Of a stretch of DNA of 64,000 nt, positions 11,914 to 21,091 are shown piece after piece. The notes beneath the pieces were generated by a model. That model had not been told where the DNA came from. It saw only the letters and a list, made by a program, of their open reading frames with translations, and made no database searches. Origin of the DNA: Hypholoma sublateritium FD-334 SS-4 (Eukaryota; Basidiomycota; Agaricomycetes; Agaricales; Strophariaceae); contig KN817582.1 of NCBI GenBank assembly GCA_000827495.1, forward strand, positions 1-64,000, read 5' to 3'. The first letter of the stretch is position 1; each line of letters starts with the position of its first letter. Made by a program: the position numbers and the translations under genes.

Positions 11914-14026
11914 TCAGCTGCATGATGCGAGGGCAGTGCTTCTTTTCAAAAACCGCCGGCCGCGCAGTCGGGCGGCCCACAGCCCATCTACCACGATAAT
12001 AATCCCCAGGCTCACAACGAGGCTCCCACCGCTAAGTAACGAACGCATTAATTCTTCTCGATCGATGGTCCAGCGGCGGGCACTCACAAGACCCATTTAT
12101 GGTACGTCCACGCCGTATCCGGCGTAATCCCAATCTCCGGCAGCGCAATAGCCCACGGGAGGGCATAGAATATATTCGAGACCAGCGACTGGTAGAGATA
12201 CCTTTTTCCAAATCTCTGAGTTTATCATAAGAAACCCACCGGCGAAATACGTACCATTGCGTCTGCGTAGCCAGCAATATCGTCGCAAGCTGCGTCGACA
12301 CGCCGTAGCAGATATAGCACCAGTCGATGCTCTTCCACATCATCGCCGTGATCGCCGCGACCTCCTCCGAGTTCGAGAGGTACCGCGCAAACGGGCCCGC
12401 GCCGCGGATCGAGAGCGCGATGCACATGGGGCACTCGACGAGGAGGACGATACCGACCGACCACAGCGCGGGCGCGGTGATAACTGCACAGAAACCGTCA
12501 GCGAAATCAAAGGGCGGTGCGAATATGAGTAATGCGATTACACCGTATGTCCGACACCGACGCGCGCGAAGACGGCGCTGACTTCGAGCTGCGGTACACG
12601 CCCCACCGGTGGCCGACGAAGGTGTTCGACGTCGCCTCCAGCGCGTTGACCGGGACCATGATGAGCCCCCAGCGGATCGTGTTGAACACGCCCCACGCCG
12701 TGGCGTACGCCTGGCCCATCGCCACCACCCCGTGTACCTGCCATAAGCTGCGAATGCCGCTCAGCCACGAACTTCGCCCAGGTTATCACTTACTATATCG
12801 CATTCCTGACTGCGCTCTCGGTAAACGTCCACCTGCCGGGCAGGGAGAGCTCCCTGAGCGAGGCGCGAGAGAACCACGCCAGGCGCTTTGCGTCCATGTG
12901 GGCGGTGGCCTTGCGGGACAGATAGAGGAAGTAGGCCAGGCCGACTGCTGCACCAGTCAGGCTAGGAGTATCAAACTAATCAGGAATCATGGTCGATATG
13001 GTCGATATGGCACGAAATGAGACGTACTCGCATACAAGCTTGATAGTAGCAGTCGTGTGTATAGTAGGCGTGAACCCCCTCACATGCACAGTCGACACCA
13101 GCGCAAGCTCCAGGAATATCTGTATCACCGTCTGCACGGACGCCATCACGAGCGGAACACTGCACCAACCAAACAGTCATCGAGTGTGCATGCGCAAAAG
13201 CGCGACGACGCACTCTGGCTTGTCCAGGGCCCGCGTCCCCAGACTGACGGCGGTGTTGAGGGTGCTCGCGAGCGAATCGAACGCGAGGATGCGGATATAC
13301 TTGACCGACGTCGCACGCACTTCGCCCGGCACAAACGCGCCGACAAAGCCTGGGGCGGCGAACAGGAAGATGACGGACAGGAGGAGGCCAAGGGCTGACT
13401 GGACAGAAATGAGCGTGTAGGTCAGGGAGAGGCGGTGAAGGAGCTCCTCCGCTGTGTCTTTCGTGGTATCCCCACTCCCAATAGTCGACCTTCGGAATTT
13501 GGGTGAAAATCCATGCAGGGTGACGATAATAAATCCGTACCAAGCTGCTCTCGGTAACCCTTCATTCAACACCTCAATAATGCACGAAAAGTCTAGAGAA
13601 AAAATAAGCTGAGCTCCAACGACTGAGCAGCCAAACCTTGAACTTACAGGTGTAAGCATCCGTCGTAGACACCAGTGACGCGTCGATGTTCGCGACCCAC
13701 ATCTTCGAGAGCGTGCTGTAGACAGCGGGGATAAGAAAAGTCAAGAGATTAAGGACCAGCGCCCCATGGTAACTGAAACGGATGTCAACCACACGCTCAA
13801 TCAGTCGGGAAATACAGCCAGACACCCACCTCGCGCGGAATCTGACCAAACCAGACACTGCGTCACCGGCGCTTATACGACTCTTCGTCGATTTACGGTC
13901 TACATCATCGTCCACGCTGCCTGGGGACTCAGAGACGTGATCAACATGGGTGAGGGTGTCCATTTCCGCCTCCGCCGGTGTATCCGGATCCTCTGCAGGC
14001 AAGGGAGCATACGAAGAATAGCTCAT
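11914..14026 (-). CDS. MATE-family multidrug/metabolite exporter
   Basis: Polytopic membrane antiporter of the basidiomycete MATE type. Minus strand from [20 protein letters not shown], an acidic cytosolic N-terminus. Exons then give hydrophobic segments: [54 protein letters not shown] followed by [20 protein letters not shown] and [60 protein letters not shown] followed by [27 protein letters not shown]-type helix plus [40 protein letters not shown]; and a last helix [20 protein letters not shown]. It ends [15 protein letters not shown]. About seven introns are implied. Regular spacing of helices and the [16 protein letters not shown] segment support the MATE assignment. The substrate is unknown. 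Confidence 0.78.
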
Positions 14027-14939
14027 CGCACCCCTTTACATAGCACGAGCGTAAGGGTTGAAGGAAGTTTGAACTCCGCGACAATTCGAGCAGCTGATCC
14101 AGGGCAGATTCTATTTTTATTTCTACAGCGCGCCCAGACCACGGACCGAAGCTTAATATGTTCTCATGACCGCCTTCAGCTCGAGTGGGTACTGCAATGA
14201 AATGCCCAACTTTACGGAAGTTGAGATAACAAAACACGGAGAAGGCGGTGTATTTTCAGCTATCAGGCGGCACTGCTGAATTTTACGTCAGTCACTATCA
14301 GAGTTCGATTGAGTCATTGCGACGTTTGAATGACGAATCGCGTCCACCGACAAGAAACGTTCGAGTGAGTTAACCGACCAATTGGTTACTAATTAGCTGC
14401 TTTGCAGTAGCATATATGTAGACGAATTTATTCTCGTACTGTCCGGTATCTTATAAGCGAAGCTGCACCCCTTAACAAGCACGCGAGGGTACAGCTGGCT
14501 TACCCGTACAACGCCCCACGAGTCTGGGTGCAGACCCTGCGCACGCGCGAATTATCGACCAACAGCTAGTGCAGCACGCGTGCCCCGGCGAAGCCGCTCT
14601 GGGCGCGATACACGCTCCACCACCGGGACGCGCAGCGGAGCAGCTCGGTATCGGCGAACCGACTTCGTCGGTCGCGTAAACCGATGTGCAGCCCCAGCAG
14701 CGCGCCGTCGACGCGGACGGCTCTGCAGCGTGCGTGAATCAGTCGACGGACCCGGGGATACACGGGCTGTTCGTCGCCACCGCGCCCACATGACGAGGGG
14801 AGTATACACGGTATTGCACGCCAATATCCGTAGGCATCGCGCGAGCTCGACGCGCTGCGTGCTGATCCAGCGCGGCCGGCGCTGCAGCGTGCGCATGCCT
14901 ACGAGCGCGGGCGCAATGCTGGGACACATGGGTTATTCC
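14027..14939. other. Intergenic upstream of the MATE gene
   Basis: Contains the MATE promoter (14027 to about 14500, AT-richer) and then an abrupt switch at about 14520 to GC-rich DNA that continues to about 17750. The open frames in the GC-rich part exist mainly because stop codons are rare there. No function assigned. Confidence 0.4.
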
Positions 14940-15860
14940 TCAGCTTTCCCGCCGGCGCGACGGAGGAACATACGCACCAACGCCCGCACGCATCGCGCGA
15001 GCTCGTCGCGCACAACAAACGTGCCGGGCACACAGCACCGAGGGCGAAAGTGCCCCGAGCCACCCGTTACAAGTAGCGCCGTCCCACGCCCGCCCTCCAC
15101 GCCATCGACCACGACCTTCCCAGGCCCGGGATACCCTGGGATACCCCACGGAGAACCACACCTCCTCATCGTCGTAGCGCGGCGTGAGCGGGGCTTCTTC
15201 GAGTGCGAAAGTGCGCCGAGCGCGCGCTAGAGGTAACGCCACCGCGTGCTCGCCGGGTCGACGCTGCGCCGCCCTCCAGGACATCGACCATGACCTGCAC
15301 GCGCAGCCCCGCCTCCTCCGCGTCGTAATACAGCATGACGCCGTTGTCCTCTCAACTGCGCCAAGGACACCGAGCGCTCCAGCGCGCCGCGCCGCGCATT
15401 CGTCGGCGCTCGCCAATCGCCACGCCACATTGCAAACGCTGCATCGAAGACACGACGTTCGGCGAGCCGCCGACAGCGCGCGCAGAGGCGACGAGGAGGC
15501 GATACGTGATACTTCGGGGCGCAGTGTCAATGGTGGCGAACGCGATTCGCAAATGCGGCCTGAGCAGAAAATCACAAGCGGGCGTGGTGGGAACGCAGCG
15601 AGACACGACGCATAGGATGCGCCAGCGTCGATTACATGTCTGCTGAGCCCGACGCCGCAGTGAGAGCAAACGGCGCACTCTCGAACGTCAGCGCGCCTGT
15701 GCGCATAGACGCAGAGTTCGCTACCCCACTGCGCATAAACCCGACTTTTCCCGTTGAGGCTCGAGAGCAAGGCACAGCGCCTGGAGTCGCGAAAGCGCAG
15801 AAGCTGCCCGAGCATGGGCGCGAGCAGAGAGCAGCGCGCGCAGTGCTGTTCAGTAGGCAT
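14940..15860 (-). pseudogene. Decayed coding relic with diverged internal duplication
   Basis: A minus-strand frame is open across this interval, but the most protein-like segments fall in shifting frames. Two segments about 160 bp apart (around 15047-15180 and 15206-15340) are diverged copies. On the minus strand they read Y-x-(D/A)-E-E...VVVDGVEGG and YYDAEEAGLRVQVMVDVLEG, each followed by a similar G-x-HF segment, so the duplication appears to descend from coding sequence. No family is recognised. It may be a remnant of a repeat-containing protein. A spurious open frame caused by GC content is the alternative. Confidence 0.3.
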
Positions 15861-16349
15861 TTTTATGCATCAACATTTGAGCGTGTGCGAGTCGGAGGGC
15901 GGCGGGGCGCCATATGAGGTGTGGGGATCGGAGGACGGTGAAGGTGAACGCGGCGTGCTAGTCTGGTTGCGTTGAGGAAAGGCGGGGCGGCCGCGGGTGC
16001 GCCCGGCGCCTGCGCGGGCGTGACAGCTTGCGCGGGGCCGTTTTGGGGCGTAGGATGCGACGGGCTCTGCGGCTGCGCAGGGAGTTGGACGCGTCGCGTC
16101 GTGCGATGTTGTGGGCGCGGTGAGCGGCCTCGACGAGCATCTGAGTGAGCATGCAGCGGGTCCTGCAGTCAGGATAGGCGGTGTCGCGCAGACGTCAGGG
16201 CCTGGTCAGAGCCGACGGCGGGTGCGTCGAAGCGGAACCCAACGACGCGCCCAGGGGCTCTCGGGCGGGAGCTTCGTTGCCTGTGGGGACGTGGCGCCCG
16301 TCCGCGGATAGCACGCAGCCGGTCTCGCACAGCCACCTCTCTCAAATAA
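15861..16349. other. GC-rich intergenic stretch before the ankyrin pseudogene
   Basis: Nothing recognisable beyond composition. The AT-richer stretch ctctcaaataa just before 16350 may be the remnant of the promoter or leader of the degraded ankyrin gene. Confidence 0.3.
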
Positions 16350-17751
16350 ATGCCGCCCTCCCCTCCCCAACGCCCCGCGATGGACTCGCCGCCCGCCCAA
16401 ACCGAAACCGCCCTCGCCGCGCTCCTCACCCGCATATCCGCGCCCCTCGCCGCCACCGCACACGCCGCGCTCGCGCGCTTTGTCGAGCGCCAACACGCCC
16501 TTGCGGCCCCTCCCATCCGCGCGTACCCCGCCGACCCCGACCCCATCCTCGTTCTTCACCGCCATCGCCCACTTGGACGCCGCATCCATCGCACTGCTCA
16601 TAGCGCACAACCTCGTCTCCGCGGACACCCCGAGCGCCGCGCGCACCACCCCGCTGCTCGCCGCCGTCGCCGCCAAAAGCCTGCCCTCATCACGCACCTC
16701 CTCGCGCCCGGCGCCGCCCCGAACGCATCCGGCCTCGGCGTGCGTCGCTCGCCTCCCGCCAACGCGCCGCTGACCACATCCACGGCAGGCCGCACTCGCC
16801 CCTCGCCCCGGCGCGCTCTGCGTCGTCGTCTCATCGCGCACGCCGCTCATGCCCGCCGCGTCCCAGGGCGCGCTCCCCATTCTCAAACTCCTATTCGACG
16901 CGCCGCACCGCGCAGACGACGCCCTCGTCGCCCCCGACGGGCAGACCGCGCTGCGCCTCGCCGCGGCGCAGCGGCACGCGCACGTCGGCGCGTGCCTCCC
17001 CTCCCGGCGCCGCGGCGGCGGCATGCGGCGCGTCCGCTATGCAAACGCGGCGAACATCGCGCGAATACAGCACGCCGCGCGCGCGCTCGGCGCCTTCGCG
17101 AAGTTCCTCGTGTGGGATATACCCACGTTCGTGCTGTGGACCGCCCCGAAGCACCTCGTCGTCCTCCCTTTCGTACACGCATCCAAGTGGGCCTGGGCGA
17201 ACAAGCACAAATTCCCACACTGGGCCCAACACCAGCTCACGCGGTGTGCCCGCGCAGGGCCCGCGCTCCTCAAGTGGGCGCAGCACCGCGTCCGGGCCAG
17301 CGCCGCCGCGCTCCGGCGCTCCTCTAAATCCACCGCTCTCCACCTCCGCGCGCTATGCACCACCCGCCTCCCGCACGCAGCCCACACCCTCCTCACACAC
17401 ACCCTCCCCCCCCACACACCCTCCTCATCGCCCTCGCACCTCCCCCCCCTCATACCCACCGCCCTCCCCGCCCTCCCGCCGCTCAACACCCCGCACGCCC
17501 CTCCGACTTCGTCCACGCCCTCTCCGACGCACTCCCCACCGCGCTCCTCTCCTGCGCAGTGCACTCCGCGCGCGCGGCGTCCGACATCACGCGGGCCCTC
17601 CTTGGGGCGGCTGGTGAGGCGCTGTGCTGTGCTGCGGCGCGGCGCTTTTCGCGCGCGCGGTGCTGTTCGTCCCTGTGCAGGTGGCGGCTATCGTGCGGGG
17701 CGTTGGCAGCGTGGCTGCGCTGGCTGTGAAAGCGGTGGTGGTGTGCGTTGA
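16350..17751 (+). pseudogene. Frameshifted ankyrin-repeat gene, paralogue of the gene at 19346
   Basis: Starts MPPSPPQRPAMDSPPAQTET (or at the inner Met, 16380). The homologous sequence moves between two frames: FFTAIAHLDAASIALLIAHN and RTTPLLAAVAAKS (about 16555-16680) in one, ALITHLLAPGAAPNASGLG (about 16685-16740) in the other, then APLMPAASQGALPILKLLFD and DDALVAPDGQTALRLAAA (16840-16975) back in the first. These segments match, in order, the ankyrin region of the gene at 19346-21091, including ALVAPDGQTALRLAAA almost exactly. Beyond it, MRRVRYANAANIARIQ and WDIPTFVLWTAPKHLVVLPF continue the similarity. The 3' part decays into proline/threonine low-complexity sequence with no clean copy of the 19-residue repeats. 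At least three frameshifts are needed, and no intron signals sit at the switches. Confidence 0.7.
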
Positions 17752-18940
17752 CCCGAAGGCGTAGCGGTGTGTACTTGTGTATACGGGTGTCGTTGATGTA
17801 AACGCAAAACGCTCCTTTGAGCGTGGATCGTGTTGATTGACCGCCCTGTTAGCTATGCTCAAGTCTCATACCAATACCACTTATCCAACAAATATCTTTC
17901 TTAGGTATCCTGTCCAGGGCTGGGGTATGAAACTCCATCAATAACGCGTGACTGCGTCGCAACACAGCACATCTCTTCGAACTTCACTGTGGGACATCAT
18001 GCAGAGCACCGGCAGCGCGCTCGCGGTCGCGGTGCAAATTACCCCAACCCGCAGGCTGTGTCGCACCGCCCCGTACCTATGCACAAGCATCGTCAATACA
18101 ATTAATCGCATGATTTCCTTTCTCCGGAACCACTCCTTGGCCTGCAGAGCCAGTGCTGCACGGGCAGTGATAGCTGGTTAACCCAGCCACGGCTATATTG
18201 CCGTTGTTTCGCACCAGCAACACTCATCCAAAACACCTTTCTCAGGCATTCCGTCCAGGACTGGCGGCGCAAGGCGGGCAAAGAAATCCCATCAACGGCT
18301 CACGCCTTCGTCGCAATGCAGCACATTTTCTTTGACCTTTGCTGTATTCCTGGGGCGTGTACCCGGCCTATACGGTCGTATGCAGGATACACAACATTTA
18401 CAAAGTAAGGTCCTGCGAAGACGCAGTCCGTCGAAGATTGTACTGCACGGTGGAGCCATGTTATTTAAAAGGCGTGCAGTGGCACCGCCGTGTACCTATG
18501 TATACGAGTATCGTTAATGTAATTGCGTGATGGATGCCCTTCTGCAGACGATTTTATACAATAGTGCCGTCCCGTATGGGCACACCACTGAAGGAGTAGA
18601 TTGCGTCTCAAGAACCAGTGAATGACTGATTAACCGCAGTTACGGTTACAGTTATAGTTGAGTCTCGTAACAGTAAGAGTTATCCACCAGATAGCTTCTC
18701 AGGTACATATTTTGTCCAGGGGAAAGAGATTTTATCAATAACTCATGGCTGCATCGCAATACAGCACAAGTTCTTTGAGATTTAGTGTATTTTTGAGGCG
18801 TACACGGAGACCTATGCGGTCTTGTGCAGGATGCATAGCATCAGACTCGGTGTTGTACTGGGCGGCGGAACCATTGCAAAAGGCACATTTCCAATAAATT
18901 TCAGTGCAGATTTTCTGTAAATTATGGCAGAACATCATTA
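17752..18940. repeat. Non-coding tandem array, about three diverged units of 350-440 bp
   Basis: The motif gtcgcaa-(c/t)(a/g)cagcac recurs at about 17956, 18311 and 18753 (as catcgcaatacagcac). A second motif, gtgtacctatgtatac-g(a/g)g-t(a/g)tcgttaatgtaa, recurs at about 17767, 18073 (diverged) and 18490. The segments between them also align (tatccaacaaatatctttct; ccaaaacacctttctcagg; ccaccagatagcttctcagg, each followed by a gtccagg). The order is preserved, so these are tandem duplications of one unit. The array begins at the 3' end of the ankyrin pseudogene and lies between it and its intact paralogue. The remaining 18940-19345 holds the promoter of the latter and no other feature. Confidence 0.7.
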
Positions 18941-19345
18941 TAATCCAGAGGCTGTTCGAGTAAGAGTTATGTTAAAGTTCACAACCTTCCTACCATATTT
19001 AGTATAAGAGCTATACTCCTGTTATTAACCAAATCGTAGCTGCTACTAACTGCGAGAACAGTTCCATAACGGGCACATATCGTCCAGAACCGCCAATTAA
19101 TATTCCCACCACACAAGTGACCTTGCGCATGAAGCATGTAATTGTACTTGCGTTTTGGCCATGAGGCGGTATTGACTCGAAAGCTATCCGCCATCGTCAG
19201 AAATTTCTTCCCCTAAAACAGAGCAGAGTTCTGTGCCCTTTCTTGAGCCGCTCTTTAGATAGGCCCACCCAATTGTCCCTCAGCTGTGTACTAGTCTCCG
19301 TCCGCCGCAACCAAAATCCCGACCAAGATACACACCTGCACTCCA

Positions 19346-21091
19346 ATGTCTTCTGAACGTCGTCCCCTTTCCGCGGAGGCCCTAATTATCGCCGAAGCGC
19401 TGGAGGAGAGAATACATGCAAAACTTATGGGCATCGTCCACAATCATATTGATTGGATACGCGATGATGAACCGGCACCTGCATACGACGGCACGGCGAG
19501 TGGCACCGAGCAATCGACACCGCCCAACCGCCCCCCCATAGAGTACCCAACCGGCCAAGACGGTCACATATCTAGACGGTGGACGCTGAAAGAGCACCAA
19601 AACAGGCTATTAGTCGAGGAGCTCTACGACGCCATCGCCAGGGGGGACACGACCACCATCGACCTGCTCATCTCGATATACGGCGTGAGCCAGAACACCG
19701 CCGACGAGCACGGCGCCACCCCCCTCCTCGCGGCCGTCCACGCGGGCCGCGCGCCCGTCGTCGCGCTGCTCCTCGCACTCGGCGCCGACCCAACCGCGTT
19801 CGGCGCCGTGCCCGCGGACGACCCGAACTGGCCGTACGAGCCGTGCGTCGCCCAGCGCACGCCGCTGATGCTCGCCGCCGCGCACGGCGCCCTCCCGCTC
19901 GTCCGCCTCCTGCACGCGCCGCCGCACGCCGCGACCGACGCGCTCGTCGCGCCCGACGGGCAGACCGCGCTGCGCCTCGCGGCCGCGGGCGGGCATGCGC
20001 ACGTCGTCGCGCACCTCCCCGCGTGCCGCGCGGGCGCGCTGCGGCGCGTGCGCCTCGCGCAGGCCGCGAACGCCGCGCGCGTCCGCGCCGCGTTCGACGT
20101 CGCCTGGTTCATCGTGAAGTACGTGCTTGTGGACCCGGCCGCGCGGCTCGGCCGGTGGTGTTGCGCGACTGCGCTGCGGGTGTGCCGGTGGTGTGTGCGC
20201 CAGATCGCGGCGCTGCCGGGGCGCATCGGGCGCGCGGGAAAGGCGGTCTGGCGGGGCGTGAAGAAGGTGCCGGAGCTGGCAGTGCGGGCGGGCAAGGCCG
20301 TCTGGAGGGCCGCCAAGAAGGTCCCCGAGGCCGTGGTGAGGGCGACAAAGCACGCGTGGAAGTTCGGCACAGAGACGCTGCCACGATGGGGGAGGGAGCT
20401 GGCTACCTGGATGTGGGAGCTCCTAACGCAGACGCTGCCCAGGTTAGCAAAGGACTTTGCGGTCTGGCTCTGGGCGCAAGTGACGGAGACGCTCCCGCGG
20501 TGGGGGGAGGAGTTCGCTGTCGCGCTGTGGAACCTCCTCACGAAGACGCTCCCGAATGCGGCGAAGGACTTTGGCGTCTACCTGTGGCGGATCCTGACGC
20601 ACAAACTCCCAGAATGGGGCCACAAGCTCAGCGTATGGCTGTGGGACCTGCTCGCGGTGCGGGTCCCGCGCACCCTCCGCCTAGTGCTCAATTGGGCGTG
20701 GGCGGGGATGAAAGACCTAGCCAGGGACATTTGGGACATCATCGGCCGCACCCTCTCTCTCCTGCACACCGTTCTCGTGGCCGCGATCACGTTCCTGCGC
20801 AACGCGACTCTTCACGACGTCTGGAACGCCCTCTTCGATCTCCTGCGCGTCATCTTGGTCACCCTGCCTAGTACCATATGGTTCTGGGTGGAGAATTTTT
20901 CACAGGTGTCGAAAGATGTACTGGAGGGTCTTCTCGGTCGTTTCGGGTTCATAATATGGGTGGTGTCGTATATTTTGATCAATCTGGCAACATTTGTCCC
21001 AAGGAAACTGTTCGCTGTCGTTCAGGGCATTGCGAGGTCTCTTGCCATGATCATACACGAATTGATCGTTCTGATCAATCCGAAGATGTAG
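19346..21091 (+). CDS. Ankyrin-repeat protein with tandem Trp-rich amphipathic C-terminal repeats
   Basis: Intact, intronless 581-aa frame. Residues 1-80 are acidic and probably disordered, with a helix MSSERRPLSAEALIIAEALE. Residues 85-240 form about three to four ankyrin repeats (HGATPLLAAVHAGRAPVVAL, RTPLMLAAAHGALPLVRLL, DGQTALRLAAAGGHAHVV). Residues 296-342 hold two and a half 18-residue basic repeats (RAGKAVWRGVKKVPELAV). Residues 344-438 hold five 19-residue repeats beginning (T/K)LP (TLPRWGRELATWMWELLTQ). After a degenerate sixth copy come hydrophobic helices to the end (SLLHTVLVAAITFLR, FIIWVVSYILINLATFV). No signal peptide. This suggests a cytosolic sensor or scaffold with a lipid-binding or membrane-inserting tail; that is inference. 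I do not recognise this architecture from any characterised protein. The degraded paralogue lies upstream. Confidence 0.8.
   Translation: MSSERRPLSAEALIIAEALEERIHAKLMGIVHNHIDWIRDDEPAPAYDGTASGTEQSTPPNRPPIEYPTGQDGHISRRWTLKEHQNRLLVEELYDAIARGDTTTIDLLISIYGVSQNTADEHGATPLLAAVHAGRAPVVALLLALGADPTAFGAVPADDPNWPYEPCVAQRTPLMLAAAHGALPLVRLLHAPPHAATDALVAPDGQTALRLAAAGGHAHVVAHLPACRAGALRRVRLAQAANAARVRAAFDVAWFIVKYVLVDPAARLGRWCCATALRVCRWCVRQIAALPGRIGRAGKAVWRGVKKVPELAVRAGKAVWRAAKKVPEAVVRATKHAWKFGTETLPRWGRELATWMWELLTQTLPRLAKDFAVWLWAQVTETLPRWGEEFAVALWNLLTKTLPNAAKDFGVYLWRILTHKLPEWGHKLSVWLWDLLAVRVPRTLRLVLNWAWAGMKDLARDIWDIIGRTLSLLHTVLVAAITFLRNATLHDVWNALFDLLRVILVTLPSTIWFWVENFSQVSKDVLEGLLGRFGFIIWVVSYILINLATFVPRKLFAVVQGIARSLAMIIHELIVLINPKM
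20231..20659 (+). repeat. In-frame tandem coding repeats: 54-bp basic units then 57-bp Trp-rich units
   Basis: 20231-20338 encodes two 18-aa units with the pattern RAGKAVWR-x-x-KKVPE-x-x-V, plus a partial third (RATKHAWKFGTE). 20375-20659 encodes five 19-aa units: TLPRWGRELATWMWELLTQ, TLPRLAKDFAVWLWAQVTE, TLPRWGEEFAVALWNLLTK, TLPNAAKDFGVYLWRILTH and KLPEWGHKLSVWLWDLLAV. Conserved positions are Leu2, Pro3, a charged pair at 7-8, Trp14 and Leu/Val17, giving an amphipathic helix capped by Pro. Confidence 0.85.

Noticed and set aside
19579..20871. A 430-residue Arg/Ala-rich frame overlapping the ankyrin gene, and a 305-residue minus-strand frame
   Set aside because: Both are shadows of a GC-rich coding sequence with few stop codons. 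Only the 581-residue frame contains recognisable ankyrin and helical repeats.
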